A stretch of DNA of 28,011 bases. Origin: a virus. The notes beneath the pieces were generated by a model. The model did not search any database and was not told the DNA's origin. It saw only the letters and a program-made list of their open reading frames with translations. Positions 12,983 to 21,409 of this stretch are shown piece by piece; the stretch's first letter is position 1, and the number at the start of each line of letters is the position of its first letter. A program made the translations under genes and the position numbers. The stretch is taken from the IMG/VR virus record IMGVR_UViG_3300009180_000173, positions 1 through 28,011 of that record; one strand, given 5' to 3'.

Positions 12983-13031
12983 TTTTCTTTTTTACTTTTT
13001 CTATAAATTCAAGTTTATAGCCTTTGCTCAT
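12876..13031 (-). CDS. possible 51-residue overlapping small gene
   Basis: An ATG at 13031, 3 nt after the adaptor stop codon, opens a frame of 51 basic residues (MSKGYKLEFIEKVKKKNDLQ at the start, KSRRVVGLE at the end). The first 16 codons occupy the only gap between the adaptor and the 142-residue gene, and the rest overlaps that gene in another frame. The start is well placed for coupling, but there is no recognised family, and the overlap of about 107 nt lowers confidence. Confidence 0.25.
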   Translation of the reverse strand: MSKGYKLEFIEKVKKKNDLQPNSNKNTKSVGVASNDKRDQVCKSRRVVGLE

Positions 13032-13034
13032 ATT

Positions 13035-13826
13035 TTATCGGTATAAAAATGTAAATAATTCTCCAGCTATTGCAACATCGCCTGTCGGTAATGTAATTAC
13101 GTTTCCGTTAATTTGTATTTTACCTGTATCGCTAGTCGGCCCGTTTACAATTACTTTGCTTAATCCTGATCGTGTTGCAACTAAAGTAGTACGCCCGTAA
13201 AGGTCATTAACGTTAAATGTAGTTTCGTTTCCTACGGCTGTATAGTACGCAATCTGTGGCACTGCGTAACTACTTGAACCATTTACCCAACGCGGTGTAT
13301 TAGGCACGTATTCGCGCCCTAAATAGATAGGCGATGTATAAGCTTTAGCCTCTGGAAATATAACGTCAAGTGCGCTACCGTGATTTAAATATTCATAATA
13401 TAAAGTATAATTTTCTTGAAGGTATTTTATTAATCGCGTCTTATAAAATTCAGCCATTGACAAATATTTTTGCTCGATTAATTCCATATCGGCACGGCTT
13501 GGCGTGTTGCTTTCTTCAGCCGTCTTTTGCAAAAATCCTTTACTAAATAATTGAAACCCCATTATCATAGGAAGCAACGACATAGTAAACCAAACAAGTG
13601 CATCGGTTACATAATAATCTAACAAAGTTTTTTCATCATTTGTTAAGTTATCAGCTACAACCCCATCCTGTAAACGTTGATATAATTTACTACCGAGCGC
13701 TGGTTGAATGTACATATCACCCGCGACTTTTACCATAGGAAAAATTTGTTTGCCGTCGATGTTATTGCTCGCGCCCGTGCGGTCTTTAAAAAGTTGTTCG
13801 GTTATGAAAAGTATGTTTTTACTCAT
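13035..13826 (-). CDS. head-tail adaptor (gp6-like / DUF6712-type)
   Basis: A 263-residue protein whose helical N-terminal two thirds (QIFPMVKVAGDMYIQPALGS followed by KLYQRL) match the Bacteroidota phage connector proteins that dock beneath the portal, functionally like HK97 gp6. A short beta-rich C-terminal domain follows (SGLSKVIVNGPTSDTGKIQI and ITLPTGDVAIAGELFTFLYR). It follows the portal gene directly with a TAATG overlap, the expected place for an adaptor. Assembly onto the portal ring is known for the family, while identity here is by pattern and context. Confidence 0.72.
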   Translation of the reverse strand: MSKNILFITEQLFKDRTGASNNIDGKQIFPMVKVAGDMYIQPALGSKLYQRLQDGVVADNLTNDEKTLLDYYVTDALVWFTMSLLPMIMGFQLFSKGFLQKTAEESNTPSRADMELIEQKYLSMAEFYKTRLIKYLQENYTLYYEYLNHGSALDVIFPEAKAYTSPIYLGREYVPNTPRWVNGSSSYAVPQIAYYTAVGNETTFNVNDLYGRTTLVATRSGLSKVIVNGPTSDTGKIQINGNVITLPTGDVAIAGELFTFLYR

Positions 13827-15799
13827 TATTTTGATACCATTAATTTAGATGACCATTTATGCCTACATGAAAAACTATCTCCGTACCAACCACCGCGACG
13901 ATCCCAAACTGAATAACCCAAACGCTCGCTTAATGTTTCAATATCTGACCTACTCCAAGATTTACCAGCGTTTGACATTTCGCGCATCTTTACACAAAAT
14001 CTTCTACTCGTTACTAAATCACTATCGCTAAATCCTGTTATCCAATCGTACTTGTATCGTATAAATAATTTTGTTGTTTTTGGCTCGCCCCCTAATTCAC
14101 TAACAGGTTTTAAAACTTTATATTGTGGCGTTTCATTTACTTTTGATTCGCTAACAACAATTATTTTTTTTTTTACAAAATCAGCAATTATTTCTTCAAC
14201 TAAAGATGTATCAATTTTTAAATTTTTACCAATAACATCTGGAGTTATATTTTTATCCTTTGTAATTAAATCTAAAACACTTGCTTGAGTTTTTGTTAAA
14301 TCTTCAGCAAAATTAATTTTATCATATCCAACCTCGTCAAAACCGTAAGTTCCGCAACTTTCAAAATATTCAATCATTCGATCATCTTCGCTCATTGAAA
14401 ACTTTTGCATTTCGTCGTCGGTCAATGGATTATCGTCTAATCCTAAAAAAGTATTTACATCAGCATCGGTAAAACCAAAACCATTTTTAAGCATCAACCC
14501 CGCTTGTTCTTTGGATAGTTTGCCGTTCCCAAACTGACGAACAATTCGCATTACGTTTTGATATTGTCGACCGCTTAAATTCTTTATTGCGTCGTTTGAT
14601 GCTGGTAATTCTATTGCTTGTTGTACGGGTTGCTCTACAACCGCCGTTGCTCCGTCTGAAGTAACTTGACCAACTTGTAAAGGCTCGCGCCCCATCAACT
14701 CACGGATTTCATTTTGCGTTAAATTAGCCACCATAATAGCTTCCGTAAACTCAAATTTTAACGGCTCTAATGGTACAATATTAAATTCCCCAACTTCGCC
14801 TTTTAAATTTCTAAAATCAGTAAAAACTTGGTTAAATTCCTCTTGGCGTTCTTGTACGTATGTATTGTTAAATATTTCGTATGCGTCGCGGATTTCAGTA
14901 CGCCCGCCTAATTGCCCCTCTGTTTTAATTCCAAATAATGATGGCGAAGTAATTTGATGTGATGCAAATATTTCTTGTTGTATTAAATTATTGATGTTTG
15001 TAAAATCCTCTTTGGTTAACATCGTCGTTCCAAGATTCTGAATATCGGCGCTATTCTCTTTTGACTTGTTAAACATTATAACAACACGCTTTCCGCTATC
15101 GCCTGTAAATTTCTTTAATAAACCTTTCTCAACTTCGCCTTTATGTTCTTCGTTAATTGGGTCGCCATTGTTTAAATTAATTAACGTACTACCAACAAAC
15201 CCCTGTTTTGCATTTCCTAAAATATGGCGCGATACTTCGATATCGGATTCTATCATATTCAACCCCTGAAAATACGACGGCAACGGATACACTTCGCTCG
15301 TTGGGTTGTATTCTCTTTTATAATATATTTGACTTCCTGTTGGATTCTGTGTGCTAAATTGTGGGTATTCGCGGGGCTTTTCTTTCCAATCTAACCAATC
15401 GTTTTTTATGTAAAAACAACTTAAATCTTTTGCAACCCTAACTTTACTAAAATCAATATGGTATACCTCGCTTATTTGCCCAATGCGATTCCAGATAACT
15501 TGCAAATAATAACCCCTAAAAAGTTCGTCATCCTTTACACATTTTTTTAAAATATCGTTCCAACTTTCGCCTCTACTATTTGCTTTTCCCTTTTCCTCAA
15601 ACCCACGTCCAAAAATATAAGTAGCCTTCGATTTTACAATTGCCCCATGTTTTGGCGATTCGTTAAAAAGCGATAACAAATATTCTGGATAATTATTTAA
15701 TTCGCCGTATTCCACATATCCTTTATTTTTCTTTTCAGTAAATACAGGTTGCAAAGCGCGGTCAAATTGTAATACGATATGTTTATACTGATTATCCAT
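13826..15799 (-). CDS. portal protein with long C-terminal extension
   Basis: A 657-residue portal. Residues 1-390 form the portal core (HGAIVKSKATYIFGRGF, SRHILGNAKQGFVGSTLINL, QITSPSLFGIKTEGQLGGRT), which makes the dodecameric DNA entry ring at one capsid vertex. The chain then runs through a helical linker (402-460), a winged-helix-like segment (about 501-565, LTKTQASVLDLITKD) and a C-terminal domain (576-657) with conserved TSRRFC, RRGGW (634-638) and CRHKW (645-649). Phage capsid-morphogenesis (MuF-type) proteins often carry an RGGW...CRHxW tail, so this looks like a portal fused to such a domain. It is longer than typical portals of 400-500 residues. Confidence 0.85.
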   Translation of the reverse strand: MDNQYKHIVLQFDRALQPVFTEKKNKGYVEYGELNNYPEYLLSLFNESPKHGAIVKSKATYIFGRGFEEKGKANSRGESWNDILKKCVKDDELFRGYYLQVIWNRIGQISEVYHIDFSKVRVAKDLSCFYIKNDWLDWKEKPREYPQFSTQNPTGSQIYYKREYNPTSEVYPLPSYFQGLNMIESDIEVSRHILGNAKQGFVGSTLINLNNGDPINEEHKGEVEKGLLKKFTGDSGKRVVIMFNKSKENSADIQNLGTTMLTKEDFTNINNLIQQEIFASHQITSPSLFGIKTEGQLGGRTEIRDAYEIFNNTYVQERQEEFNQVFTDFRNLKGEVGEFNIVPLEPLKFEFTEAIMVANLTQNEIRELMGREPLQVGQVTSDGATAVVEQPVQQAIELPASNDAIKNLSGRQYQNVMRIVRQFGNGKLSKEQAGLMLKNGFGFTDADVNTFLGLDDNPLTDDEMQKFSMSEDDRMIEYFESCGTYGFDEVGYDKINFAEDLTKTQASVLDLITKDKNITPDVIGKNLKIDTSLVEEIIADFVKKKIIVVSESKVNETPQYKVLKPVSELGGEPKTTKLFIRYKYDWITGFSDSDLVTSRRFCVKMREMSNAGKSWSRSDIETLSERLGYSVWDRRGGWYGDSFSCRHKWSSKLMVSK

Positions 15800-16163
15800 T
15801 GTACGTTACAAAATTATTTGATTGTTCATTATATTCTGTTGGTGCAAATGTTGTTGATGGGTGTAAATACATGTAACCGTTTTCAACGTTATTTAAACCG
15901 CTTGTATTCGTGTTTGTGCTACTTGCTTGCTCATACACTTGATAAGTCCAAAAACCTTCTTCAGCGCCATTAAAACGCGTATTAGTAACCAAAGAAAATT
16001 TATTGTATCGCAAAGTAGTAGAAGTATTAGTTGCTACAAATTTAACAACATCCTGAGTAATTCTATTCGTAAATACAAATAAAAAATAAGGATTAGTTAA
16101 AACGCAATTTTGCGAAGCATTAAAAAAAACCGTCTGCGTTTGTCCTTTTGTTAAATGTATCAT
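15792..16163 (-). CDS. conserved phage structural protein
   Basis: A 123-residue beta-rich protein starting MIHLTKGQTQTVFFNASQNC, then NPYFLFVFTNRITQDVVKFV. I recognise this start (MIxLTKGQ...TNPYFLFVFTN) from many Bacteroidota phages, where it lies among head and tail genes. Its role is not established, and a capsid decoration, neck or tail protein is possible. It overlaps the portal start by 8 nt and follows a terminator by about 30 bp, so its expression depends on read-through or on a promoter I could not identify. Confidence 0.65.
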   Translation of the reverse strand: MIHLTKGQTQTVFFNASQNCVLTNPYFLFVFTNRITQDVVKFVATNTSTTLRYNKFSLVTNTRFNGAEEGFWTYQVYEQASSTNTNTSGLNNVENGYMYLHPSTTFAPTEYNEQSNNFVTYNG

Positions 16164-16195
16164 TTTTGTCAGGTTAAACCTTGCATTAAAGATAT

Positions 16196-16229
16196 AAAAA
16201 AACCCACCGAAACGCTCGGTAACGGTGGG
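16196..16229 (-). terminator. intrinsic terminator upstream of portal cluster
   Basis: CCCACCG at 16203-16209 pairs with CGGTGGG at 16223-16229 around a 13-nt loop. On the minus strand seven U residues follow (16202-16196). It lies about 22 bp after the stop of the 179-residue gene and before the structural gene at 16163, so it would reduce transcription of the portal cluster relative to the capsid and tail-tube genes. Confidence 0.85.
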
Positions 16230-16251
16230 CTAAGTTTTCATAAGTTATTTA

Positions 16252-16791
16252 TTAAGTACCTGGAGTTTCTAATGCAGACGCAACGCCTGAAGAAACTACT
16301 AAAAAATCGTCTGCTTCTTGTGATGAAAACGAAAGTTGATATCCTGAACGGTCTCCTAATGCCGTACCACTTCCACCTTCTGCTGTATCTAAAAATAAAC
16401 CAAATCCAGCTCCATACATTCTATAAGTACCGTCCATATCTTTGGTAACAATAGTTACTCTATTTTTTGCTAAAGTATTTATAATGTTTCTCGTTGTTGC
16501 GCTTCTTGAATTTATAGGAAATGAAACCATGTGCGTATAAAACAAAGTTCCATTTTCTGACGATGCAGTAATATTATTTGAAGCCATAGCCGTAGCACGT
16601 GGCACTTCAAATTTATAAAACTTTTTTCCTGAATCTTTGGTCATTGCTGTAACCGTTCCTGAAACTTGAGTAATACGTGTTACTCCAGACGCATCGTAAA
16701 GCGCTGAATTTTCTATTAAGTAAATCGCATCAATGCCACCAATTGAATCTCTACAATCTATGGCATATCCGGCTGTAATGTCGCAAGGCAT
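16252..16791 (-). CDS. putative major tail (tube) or structural protein
   Basis: A 179-residue protein that starts MPCDITAGYAIDCRDSIGGI, with a central FYKFEVPRATAMASNN region, an NRVTIVTKDMDGTYRMYG stretch and a GSGTALGDRSGYQLSFS segment. The pattern is typical of a conserved Bacteroidota phage structural protein that I would place as a tail-tube candidate from its size and its isolation between two terminators beside the capsid gene, which implies strong separate expression. It could instead be a head decoration protein. The ATG follows an AATT leader, 14 nt after the U-run of the upstream terminator. Confidence 0.6.
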   Translation of the reverse strand: MPCDITAGYAIDCRDSIGGIDAIYLIENSALYDASGVTRITQVSGTVTAMTKDSGKKFYKFEVPRATAMASNNITASSENGTLFYTHMVSFPINSRSATTRNIINTLAKNRVTIVTKDMDGTYRMYGAGFGLFLDTAEGGSGTALGDRSGYQLSFSSQEADDFLVVSSGVASALETPGT

Positions 16792-16804
16792 AATTTTAAG
16801 TTTT

Positions 16805-16840
16805 AAAAAAAATGGTGGTGTTTATTTCACCACCATTTTT
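16805..16840 (-). terminator. strong intrinsic terminator after the capsid gene
   Basis: TGGTGGTG at 16813-16820 and CACCACCA at 16828-16835 form a perfect 8-bp stem with a 7-nt loop. It extends to 13 bp through flanking A/T pairs (16808-16820 with 16828-16840). On the minus strand a run of eight U follows (16812-16805). It begins about 17 bp beyond the major capsid stop codon. Confidence 0.9.
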
Positions 16841-16856
16841 GTAAAGAATATTGTTA

Positions 16857-17819
16857 TTAAATAGCTGATTTAAACTTCACTGTTTCGTTTGTAAATCCTA
16901 CGTTCACGCCGACCTTAAAACTTACTTTCGTGCGTATCTCATCGTTATCTTCTGAATACCAAACACGATAGTTGCTTTCTTCGTTTTCCAAATCAACAGC
17001 TAACGCCATATTTGAAAGGCTGATTGCGTAAGCATCACCCGTTCCGTTTAAACCATTTACAGGAACAACCTCGATGTTTGTAGCTGGTAATATAAATGAT
17101 TGTGCGTTTACATCTTGTGGATTGTAAGAGAACATATTTTTCTCTCTGTATGCCAAGATCAACAAACGATACCAATCGTATCCACAAAATATTTTAACAT
17201 CACCCTTCGCCATAACTTCGGCAGGAACGGCTTTGTAAATTCCTTCAGTAGCCGCTATTACATTTGATGCGCTTATTGTTGATATTGTTGCAACACCTGT
17301 AAATCCAGAAACGTTACCATCAACAGGGCTTCCCGCGTCGATTAATTTAATCAATCCGTCGAACTTTGTAAGATTTGCACCGCCCGAACCTGTAATATCT
17401 CCTTGCCAAATTGCAGTTTCAATTTGCGCTGCAATACGTGCATTTTTCTTTGCTAAATACGCTTCTAAAAATTGTGCATTTTCAAAAGTAGTATAATTCG
17501 AACCAGCTCTTAAAGCCTCTTGCGTAAATTTCGCTTCAAAGTTTTTAACACAAATTGTTTCACTTACTTGAATTTTACCTACCGTAATTGTTCTTTGAGT
17601 AAATGTTGTTGTGCCACTTGGAGAATAACCGCAATCATCAGCTTGAAAAACTGCGTCCGTATCCATTAAAGGAATTTGAACCGCTGATTTTGCTTTAGGA
17701 ATAACGATACCGCCATCCATAATTAATTGCTGTGTCTTTGCTCCGATTACTGCGCTCGTTAATAACGGCTCAATAAGTTGTTTTGTATAATTCGCTAATG
17801 TGCCTAATGATAATGCCAT
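16857..17819 (-). CDS. major capsid protein
   Basis: A 320-residue protein consistent with an HK97-fold major capsid protein that forms the icosahedral shell. It starts MALSLGTLANYTKQLIEPLL, and shows typical features: a DGGIVIPKAKSAVQIPLMDT strand region, AIWQGDITGSGG (E-loop or A-domain area), a GDVKIFCGYDWYRLLILAYR helix with a NIEVVPVNGLNGTGDAYAIS segment, and a C-terminal KVGVNVGFTNETV strand. Such patterns occur in Bacteroidota phage capsid proteins. It is preceded by the scaffold-like gene and followed at once by a strong terminator, both expected for this gene. The ATG follows a T/A-rich leader. Confidence 0.85.
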   Translation of the reverse strand: MALSLGTLANYTKQLIEPLLTSAVIGAKTQQLIMDGGIVIPKAKSAVQIPLMDTDAVFQADDCGYSPSGTTTFTQRTITVGKIQVSETICVKNFEAKFTQEALRAGSNYTTFENAQFLEAYLAKKNARIAAQIETAIWQGDITGSGGANLTKFDGLIKLIDAGSPVDGNVSGFTGVATISTISASNVIAATEGIYKAVPAEVMAKGDVKIFCGYDWYRLLILAYREKNMFSYNPQDVNAQSFILPATNIEVVPVNGLNGTGDAYAISLSNMALAVDLENEESNYRVWYSEDNDEIRTKVSFKVGVNVGFTNETVKFKSAI

Positions 17820-17838
17820 TTTATTTTAATTTAAATTT

Positions 17839-18396
17839 TTATGAAAATAATATTGAGTAATCCTTCTTTTTTGTTTCTGTAAAATTGTTTTTAACTGCAA
17901 CGTCTGGAGTTCCTGTTGGCGATTCTGCAAGCGTTTTAGTTAAATTCATTAAGCCCTCGATTAATTGAGTAGCCTTATTTAATTTGATTTCGTATTCTGC
18001 AAACTTTGTTTCGTACGATGCAAACTTAGATTCGTAAGATGCAAACTTTTCATTAGTAGATGTTTCTAAACTAGAAAACTTTGCTCCCATATCCATTGGC
18101 GCATCCATTGGAGGTACAACTGCATCCTCAGGTATTTCGCTTTGTGCTGTTTCAATTTCCATTATCGCTCCATTTTCTCCTACTACGATTAATGTGCCAT
18201 CACTTAATTTATGCTCTCCAGATGGAGCAGGTACACCAGCAATTGTTACTATACCACCTACTTCTAATGCAGTAATTTCTATTGCTGTGCCATCTTCTAA
18301 TGTTGCACTAATCATTTTTACAGGTGTTTGCATTGGCTGAGCTACTAATTCAGCAAATTGCTCTTTTAATTTTTGTAAAATTTCTGTTGCTTTCAT
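17839..18396 (-). CDS. scaffold-like head protein
   Basis: A 185-residue acidic protein. The N-terminal half repeats a beta-roll pattern (LEDGTAIEITALEVG, GEHKLSDGTLIVVGENGAIM) known from Bacteroidota phage proteins encoded next to the capsid gene. The centre is Pro/Met-rich (PPMDAPMDMG). A coiled coil follows from about residue 105 with near-identical seven-residue units, KFASYES, KFASYET, KFAEYEI, and a basic tail ends the chain (TETKKKDYSILFS). The architecture suits a scaffolding protein that guides capsid assembly and is removed by the protease encoded just upstream. The start leader is nearly identical to that of the tail-chaperone gene at 26498. Confidence 0.68.
   Translation of the reverse strand: MKATEILQKLKEQFAELVAQPMQTPVKMISATLEDGTAIEITALEVGGIVTIAGVPAPSGEHKLSDGTLIVVGENGAIMEIETAQSEIPEDAVVPPMDAPMDMGAKFSSLETSTNEKFASYESKFASYETKFAEYEIKLNKATQLIEGLMNLTKTLAESPTGTPDVAVKNNFTETKKKDYSILFS
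17986..18050. repeat. three 21-bp tandem repeats in the scaffold gene
   Basis: Three imperfect 21-bp units of the form TTCGTAnnATGCAAACTTn lie head to tail and encode the heptads KFASYES, KFASYET and KFAEYEI. The repeat keeps reading frame, so gain or loss of a unit would lengthen or shorten the coiled coil by one heptad pair without a frameshift. Confidence 0.7.
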
Positions 18397-18410
18397 AATA
18401 TATTATAGAT

Positions 18411-19430
18411 TTAATCTTCAACAATTGAGTTTAATAATTCTGAAATCTTTTTTAAGGCGTTTTCTTCGGCTGAAATTGGCTCGATATAATCAAATAATCC
18501 CTCGACACTAAAGCCTTTGTAATCGCCTCTTTTTATGCTTTGCCAAACTTTTTCATTCTCTACATAAAAACTCCCAAACCAACTTCCGTCCGAGCAACTT
18601 TCAAATCCATTCATCGGCATAATACCGCGCTCGCTATCTACTAACCAACTTTCAAACATTGTAACCCCTTTTACTTTTTGCTCAGGATCGTGCATTAAAT
18701 TAACATGGTTATTAAAGTTTTTCTTTGCCCATTTTATCGCTATGCTTTTAATTGTTTCCGCTGAAAATTTAACATAATGTTCGCCAAACTTTTCGTTATT
18801 ACGGTATATCAATTCATCTGCCAACATCAACGCACCTGATATAATCCTCTTTTCTTCGCTTAAAATTGAAAATGCAAATTGTTGCGCAAACTTTTTACCT
18901 ATGCCTTCGAGTTGATTAATTACATCTTCATTATTATCATAGTGCTTTGTAATTCCTAAATCTTTAATTTTTTGCACTTTTGCGCTATTGCTTCCTGTGG
19001 CGTAAACTCTATTTTTAGGAATACCTAAATTTTCAGCAACGCCCAACATTCCCTCAACATCGTTACGCGCCGAAATGATATAAACAATATCGCCTTCGGC
19101 AATTAAACGCTTTGCAAGTTCTTTGCCTCGTTCCGTGCTTAATGTATCGTCATAGTCAATAGATATTTTAACCCCTGCAAAATGTTGTTCCCATAAACTG
19201 TTACAAATTGCAACGGCTTGCTCACTTTCTTTGCCTTCATCAATTACATATTTTATACAACGTTGTAAAAAATCGGTTTCATGTTCACCTTTAGACGGCT
19301 CAATAAATTGGTCATTAAAAGCCAAAAAATCTTTTTTAATTGCAGGTGCATCGACAAGCGCGATGTAGTCAACCATTGCCTCGTCGTTTAAGTTTTCACT
19401 TATTTTTAATTCATAAATTGGTAATGTCAT
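18411..19430 (-). CDS. XkdF-like prohead protease with inserted HAD domain
   Basis: A 339-residue protein. The flanks match XkdF-like prohead proteases, which cleave scaffold and capsid during maturation: residues 1-40 (YIALVDAPAIKKDFLAFND) and 183-318 (EKRIISGALMLADELIYR, HVNLMHDPEQKVKG, ESWLVDSERGIMPM, DGSWFGSFYVENEKVWQ, KGFSVEGLF). Between them lies an insert of about 140 residues. Its first part (FLQRCIKYVIDEGKESEQAV followed by AIC) is a short phage motif, and residues 87-175 form a HAD-type phosphatase: DYDDT (Asp92, Asp94), YIISARN (Ser120), Lys151/154 and HYDNNED (164-169). All four HAD motifs are present. A separate phosphatase activity is inferred. Confidence 0.8.
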   Translation of the reverse strand: MTLPIYELKISENLNDEAMVDYIALVDAPAIKKDFLAFNDQFIEPSKGEHETDFLQRCIKYVIDEGKESEQAVAICNSLWEQHFAGVKISIDYDDTLSTERGKELAKRLIAEGDIVYIISARNDVEGMLGVAENLGIPKNRVYATGSNSAKVQKIKDLGITKHYDNNEDVINQLEGIGKKFAQQFAFSILSEEKRIISGALMLADELIYRNNEKFGEHYVKFSAETIKSIAIKWAKKNFNNHVNLMHDPEQKVKGVTMFESWLVDSERGIMPMNGFESCSDGSWFGSFYVENEKVWQSIKRGDYKGFSVEGLFDYIEPISAEENALKKISELLNSIVED

Positions 19431-19435
19431 AATTT

Positions 19436-21409
19436 TTAATTTATACGTGATGCTCTATTTAATCTGTTTATTCGTTCCTGATTTCCGCTAACATCGGATT
19501 CTACAACATAAGCGCGCGCCGTTGCTGATGCTAACTGATTAACCTGTGCGCCATTAATCATTTGTGTATTTAATTGGGGCGGTAATGGTGGGGCGATTGA
19601 TGGAATATTTCCGCTACTCGGAACGCTACCGCCACCCCCACCTCCTGGAACTTTTACTGATAAAATATTTTTAATGTTTTTAATACCTGATGCAATTGCA
19701 GCACCTGCTGCAATACCTCCTAATACTGGACCAACAATAGGAATATTTGCTAATGATGAAAATGCCTTTGTTGCTGCTAAATATGTATCAATTGTAGCCT
19801 GAGCAACTGCAAACGCTTTTCCTGCTTTTGTTTGCTTGCCTACTAAATCCGATAAACTACCAAGTAATGCACTTATTTTTGTTAAATTATTTTCTCGCGC
19901 TTCCTTTTCAGCTTTATCGAGTGCTATTCGTGCGTCCGATTCCTCTTTTTGTTTTTTGGTTTGTTCTTCTTCTAATTGTTTTTTTACTTCATATTGTTGT
20001 TTGCGCGTTTCATTATTTTTAGCAATTCTTTCTTCTTCTTTTTTCTGCGCTTCATCTAACTTTTTTTGTTCTTCTTCATCACGCTTTGCATTTATTTCAT
20101 CTTGTTGTATTTGAAATTGATTTCCTAATTCAATTCGCAAAGCATTTTTTTGTTCTTCGCTTAATTTACTTGCATTAATTCTTTTGATATTATTTGTAAA
20201 ATCTAAATTTAATAACGCTTCAGCCTTATCATTTTCGTTCTTTATTGAGTCAGTAAAATTCTTATCCTGTAAAGTCCTTAATTCGTTTGCGTAATCTTCA
20301 TTTAATTTCTTTAAATCTTCCTGAGCTTTTTTTGAGTTTTCTCTTATCCTATCGTTATGCTCATTTGCTTTTTGAACGGCATTATTATTTGCCGTTGTCG
20401 TTTCTGTTGCAATTTCTACATTATGCTTTCTTTGTAATTCAACCCTATCAATTAATGATTTATTTAAGATTGCAGTTTGCTCATTTGCATATTTTAAAGA
20501 TTCCGTTGTTGTTTCCTGTTGCTTTTTTATTACTTCATCACTCGCGCCTGCTTGCTTTAAAGATGCCAAAGCGTTTTTATTTTTCTCAAATGTATTTAAT
20601 GCCGTTTCTCTGGATGCATTTTGTGTGGCTATCTTTTCATCTATTAATTTTAATTCAAGCGCTCGAATTGATTTCGTCGTTTCGCCGTTGGCTTTTGCCA
20701 TTGCCAGTTGATACGATTGCGCTCTTTGTAGTTCATCGCTTGCCTTTGCAGTTGCTTTCTTTTGTTGTTCTAATGCGTTTGCATTTTCTTTAACCGCCTT
20801 TGCATTTTCTCGAGCCGCTTTTGCGTTGCTCATAAAATAAGACGTGAGCGCAACAATACCAGCAATTAAAGCGGCTATAACTACAACAATAGCACCAACA
20901 GGATTTGCAGCCATTGCAGCATTCCATAACCATTGTCCAGCAGTAACAATCTTTTGAACTATTGAAAACGATTTAACAACCGCTCCTAAATTTTTAAAAG
21001 CATCTTTTGCCTCCAATACTGAATTAACTCCTTGACTTAAAGCCATTGCTGAATTAACTCTTAAAAGCACTTTTTCAACGTCTTCGCTCTCGCTACCCAT
21101 TAAACCCATTGCGCCCTGTACTGCACTAAATCCACCGGCAACACCTTGCAATGCACTTCCAAATGCTTTAAACTTTGCATCGGGGTTGAATGCGTCTGCC
21201 ATAGCTTTTGCGTCGCCGATACTATCTTTTAACCCCGCTACTTTTTTAGCCGCTTTTACCGCTTCGTCGGACGTATCGCCAAACTTTTCACGCATAGCAA
21301 TTAATTCAGCTGTCGCCTCTTTTAATTGGGATTTAATTGAGCCTACCGATTTTGTCGCTTCGCTACCGTCTACCGTTATTTTTACGCCTACTTCTGTCGT
21401 TGTTGCCAT
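19436..21409 (-). CDS. tape measure protein
   Basis: A 657-residue tape measure protein, the extended helical chain that sets tail length and is released at infection. It starts with a short beta segment (TEVGVKITVDGSEA), then a Gly/Ala-rich helical region, a hydrophobic helix at about 168-192 (ANPVGAIVVVIAALIAGIVA) and a long charged coiled coil (about 195-530). A Gly-rich linker and Pro-rich tail end it (about 580-620). At the commonly used 0.15 nm per helical residue this would suit a tail near 100 nm, an estimate only. The ATG overlaps the upstream stop (TAATG). Confidence 0.88.
   Translation of the reverse strand: MATTTEVGVKITVDGSEATKSVGSIKSQLKEATAELIAMREKFGDTSDEAVKAAKKVAGLKDSIGDAKAMADAFNPDAKFKAFGSALQGVAGGFSAVQGAMGLMGSESEDVEKVLLRVNSAMALSQGVNSVLEAKDAFKNLGAVVKSFSIVQKIVTAGQWLWNAAMAANPVGAIVVVIAALIAGIVALTSYFMSNAKAARENAKAVKENANALEQQKKATAKASDELQRAQSYQLAMAKANGETTKSIRALELKLIDEKIATQNASRETALNTFEKNKNALASLKQAGASDEVIKKQQETTTESLKYANEQTAILNKSLIDRVELQRKHNVEIATETTTANNNAVQKANEHNDRIRENSKKAQEDLKKLNEDYANELRTLQDKNFTDSIKNENDKAEALLNLDFTNNIKRINASKLSEEQKNALRIELGNQFQIQQDEINAKRDEEEQKKLDEAQKKEEERIAKNNETRKQQYEVKKQLEEEQTKKQKEESDARIALDKAEKEARENNLTKISALLGSLSDLVGKQTKAGKAFAVAQATIDTYLAATKAFSSLANIPIVGPVLGGIAAGAAIASGIKNIKNILSVKVPGGGGGGSVPSSGNIPSIAPPLPPQLNTQMINGAQVNQLASATARAYVVESDVSGNQERINRLNRASRIN

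Noticed and set aside
13704-15269. Several plus-strand frames opposite portal and adaptor genes
   Set aside because: They are antisense to well-supported genes and show the composition of shadow frames.
20287-20793. Plus-strand 168-codon frame opposite the tape measure
   Set aside because: It lies fully within the tape measure on the other strand, is Leu/Phe-rich as expected from the antisense of Lys/Glu codons, and has no family resemblance.
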